NCBI RefSeq assembly: GCF_000485595.1
Contig: NW_014577196.1
Coordinates: forward strand, 298,872-333,018
Direction: 5' to 3'
Length of the DNA: 34,147 nt
Origin: Priapulus caudatus
Taxonomy: Eukaryota; Priapulida; Priapulimorpha; Priapulimorphida; Priapulidae
Shown here: positions 33,391-34,147 of the stretch, one piece after another
Layout: each line of letters opens with the position of its first letter
Numbering within the stretch: position 1 is the stretch's first letter
Notes under the pieces: model-generated
The model's input: only the letters and a program-made list of their open reading frames with translations
Told to the model about the DNA's origin: nothing
The model's database searches: none
Made by a program: the position numbers and the translations under genes

Positions 33391-34147
33391 TCAGTGCTCT
33401 GTGGGGGTCAGCGTGAAGCCGGACTTGACTTCGTGGAGGACCTTTGAGCGCACGGGCAGGTAGACTAGCGACGTCACGAACACGCTGCTCTCCTCGACGT
33501 CCGACTCCTTGACAATGAACGGCTGCATGATGAACGACGTCTGGCTGTTCAGGTTGAACGGCGTCGCGTAGCAGATGGGCGGTTTCTTCGCGTCGTCGGC
33601 CTTCTCCTGGTTCTCCTCGTTGCCGGACGCCGCCCCCTCGCTGTCGCGGCGCGCGCGCCGACGCGTCGGGTTCTCCTTGTTCGACGACGGGCTGCCGCGA
33701 GCGTCTGCCGTCGCTGCCGTCTCGGGCTTCTTGACGACCTCGTACGAGTCCGTGTTCACCTCGCACACGTGCGACTTGAGCAGGTGCTCGCGCACGGCCG
33801 AAAAGAGCGACGTCGTAAAGTCGCAGCGCTTGCAGTTGTAAACCTCGACGGCCGGCGGCGGCGGCGGCAGAGGCGCGCGCTTGTGGCTCGCACGGATGTG
33901 CGCGCGGCACTGCTGCTTCGACGGAAACTTGGCGCTGCACTGCGAGCAGCGGAAACGCTTCGCCTTACCCGTCGTCGGTTGGCCGGCTGTCGGTTTCGCG
34001 GCGGGGTCGCCGCCCGAGGATGCTGCGGCCGGACGGCTGACCATGCCCGGCTCGTACATCTTGCTGCTCGACTCGTGCAGCATGAGGTGGCGCTCGAGGC
34101 TCGCGCGGTTGCTGTAGGCGCGGCTGCAGTGCTTGCACACGTGCTTC
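33391..34147 (-). CDS. C2H2 zinc-finger protein, C-terminal coding part (5' end outside window)
   Basis: The frame is open from the right edge to a TGA stop at 33391-33393, about 251 codons. The GTG at 34140 is only an internal Val codon; the frame runs on upstream, so this is a partial gene. Numbering from that Val, three C2H2 fingers are visible. Finger 1 has C2, C5, H18, H22 (C-x2-C-x12-H-x3-H). Finger 2 has C65, C68, H81, H86, and finger 3 has C103, C106, H119, H124 (both H-x4-H). Finger 3 begins CDFTT after its second Cys, a form common in REST/CTCF-like multi-finger proteins. A 40-residue Ala/Gly/Pro/Ser-rich spacer separates fingers 1 and 2, and a five-Pro run precedes finger 3. Residues 160-165 (RRRARR) look like a nuclear localisation signal, followed by an Asn/Glu-rich stretch and a hydrophobic tail ending LTPTEH. 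From the family, a nuclear DNA-binding regulator is expected. Finger spacing excludes a tandem KRAB-type array. I cannot name the orthologue. Confidence 0.9.
   Translation of the reverse strand, partial: KHVCKHCSRAYSNRASLERHLMLHESSSKMYEPGMVSRPAAASSGGDPAAKPTAGQPTTGKAKRFRCSQCSAKFPSKQQCRAHIRASHKRAPLPPPPPAVEVYNCKRCDFTTSLFSAVREHLLKSHVCEVNTDSYEVVKKPETAATADARGSPSSNKENPTRRRARRDSEGAASGNEENQEKADDAKKPPICYATPFNLNSQTSFIMQPFIVKESDVEESSVFVTSLVYLPVRSKVLHEVKSGFTLTPTEH

Noticed and set aside
33266-33940. 224-codon minus-strand frame overlapping the zinc-finger frame
   Set aside because: It is an out-of-frame shadow of the GC-rich zinc-finger coding sequence, with Arg/Ala/Pro-rich content and no finger motif.

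Overview
The window looks like a piece of an animal nuclear genome: a mostly non-coding, regulatory-type stretch in front of, or beside, one recognisable gene. The evidence is eukaryotic in kind. There are very abundant di- and trinucleotide microsatellites, several minisatellites, a transposon-like foldback element carrying TTAGGG-type repeats, an assembly gap of 846 N, and a C2H2 zinc-finger coding segment at the right edge. CpG dinucleotides are common and TTAGGG is the telomere-like unit. I guess a marine invertebrate outside the insects, possibly a lophotrochozoan, but nothing in the sequence fixes the taxon. No prokaryotic operon, rRNA, convincing tRNA or CRISPR array was seen.

Layout. 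1-3121: AT-moderate intergenic DNA with GT-rich microsatellites and a hexamer repeat. 3122-3350: a small inverted-repeat element with near-identical 44-bp ends, a 9-bp target duplication and a degenerate (TTAGGG)n core. 3351-11200: intergenic DNA with a compound GTT/GGT array (about 6470-7035) and two hairpins. 11215-14040: CT-rich DNA, a 43-bp minisatellite headed by a palindrome, a CpG-dense block, a two-flavour G-rich minisatellite and a pair of diverged modules. 15198-15712: AGC/AGT arrays in inverted orientation. 16493-17634: a (CT)n tract, the gap, and a (GA)n tract. 18756-19214: an acidic open reading frame that may be a real exon. 21925-22690: purine-rich DNA and a 39-bp tandem repeat. 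22691-31500: low-repeat DNA rich in motif-like words (X-box-like, AAACAAAG, octamer, AP-1), resembling the regulatory surroundings of a developmental gene. 32461-33012: a GC-rich block of unclear nature. 33391-34147: the 3' coding part of a C2H2 zinc-finger protein on the minus strand, continuing past the right edge.

How it may work together. Only the zinc-finger gene is firmly supported, so no pathway can be built. If 22.7-31.5 kb holds enhancers, they lie 3' of this gene as it is oriented here and could serve it or a gene outside the window. The most unusual single object is the telomere-repeat foldback element at 3122-3350. The most gene-like unexplained signal is the Asp/Glu tract with its unique tail at 18756-19214, whose repeat interruptions are strongly biased to codon third positions.
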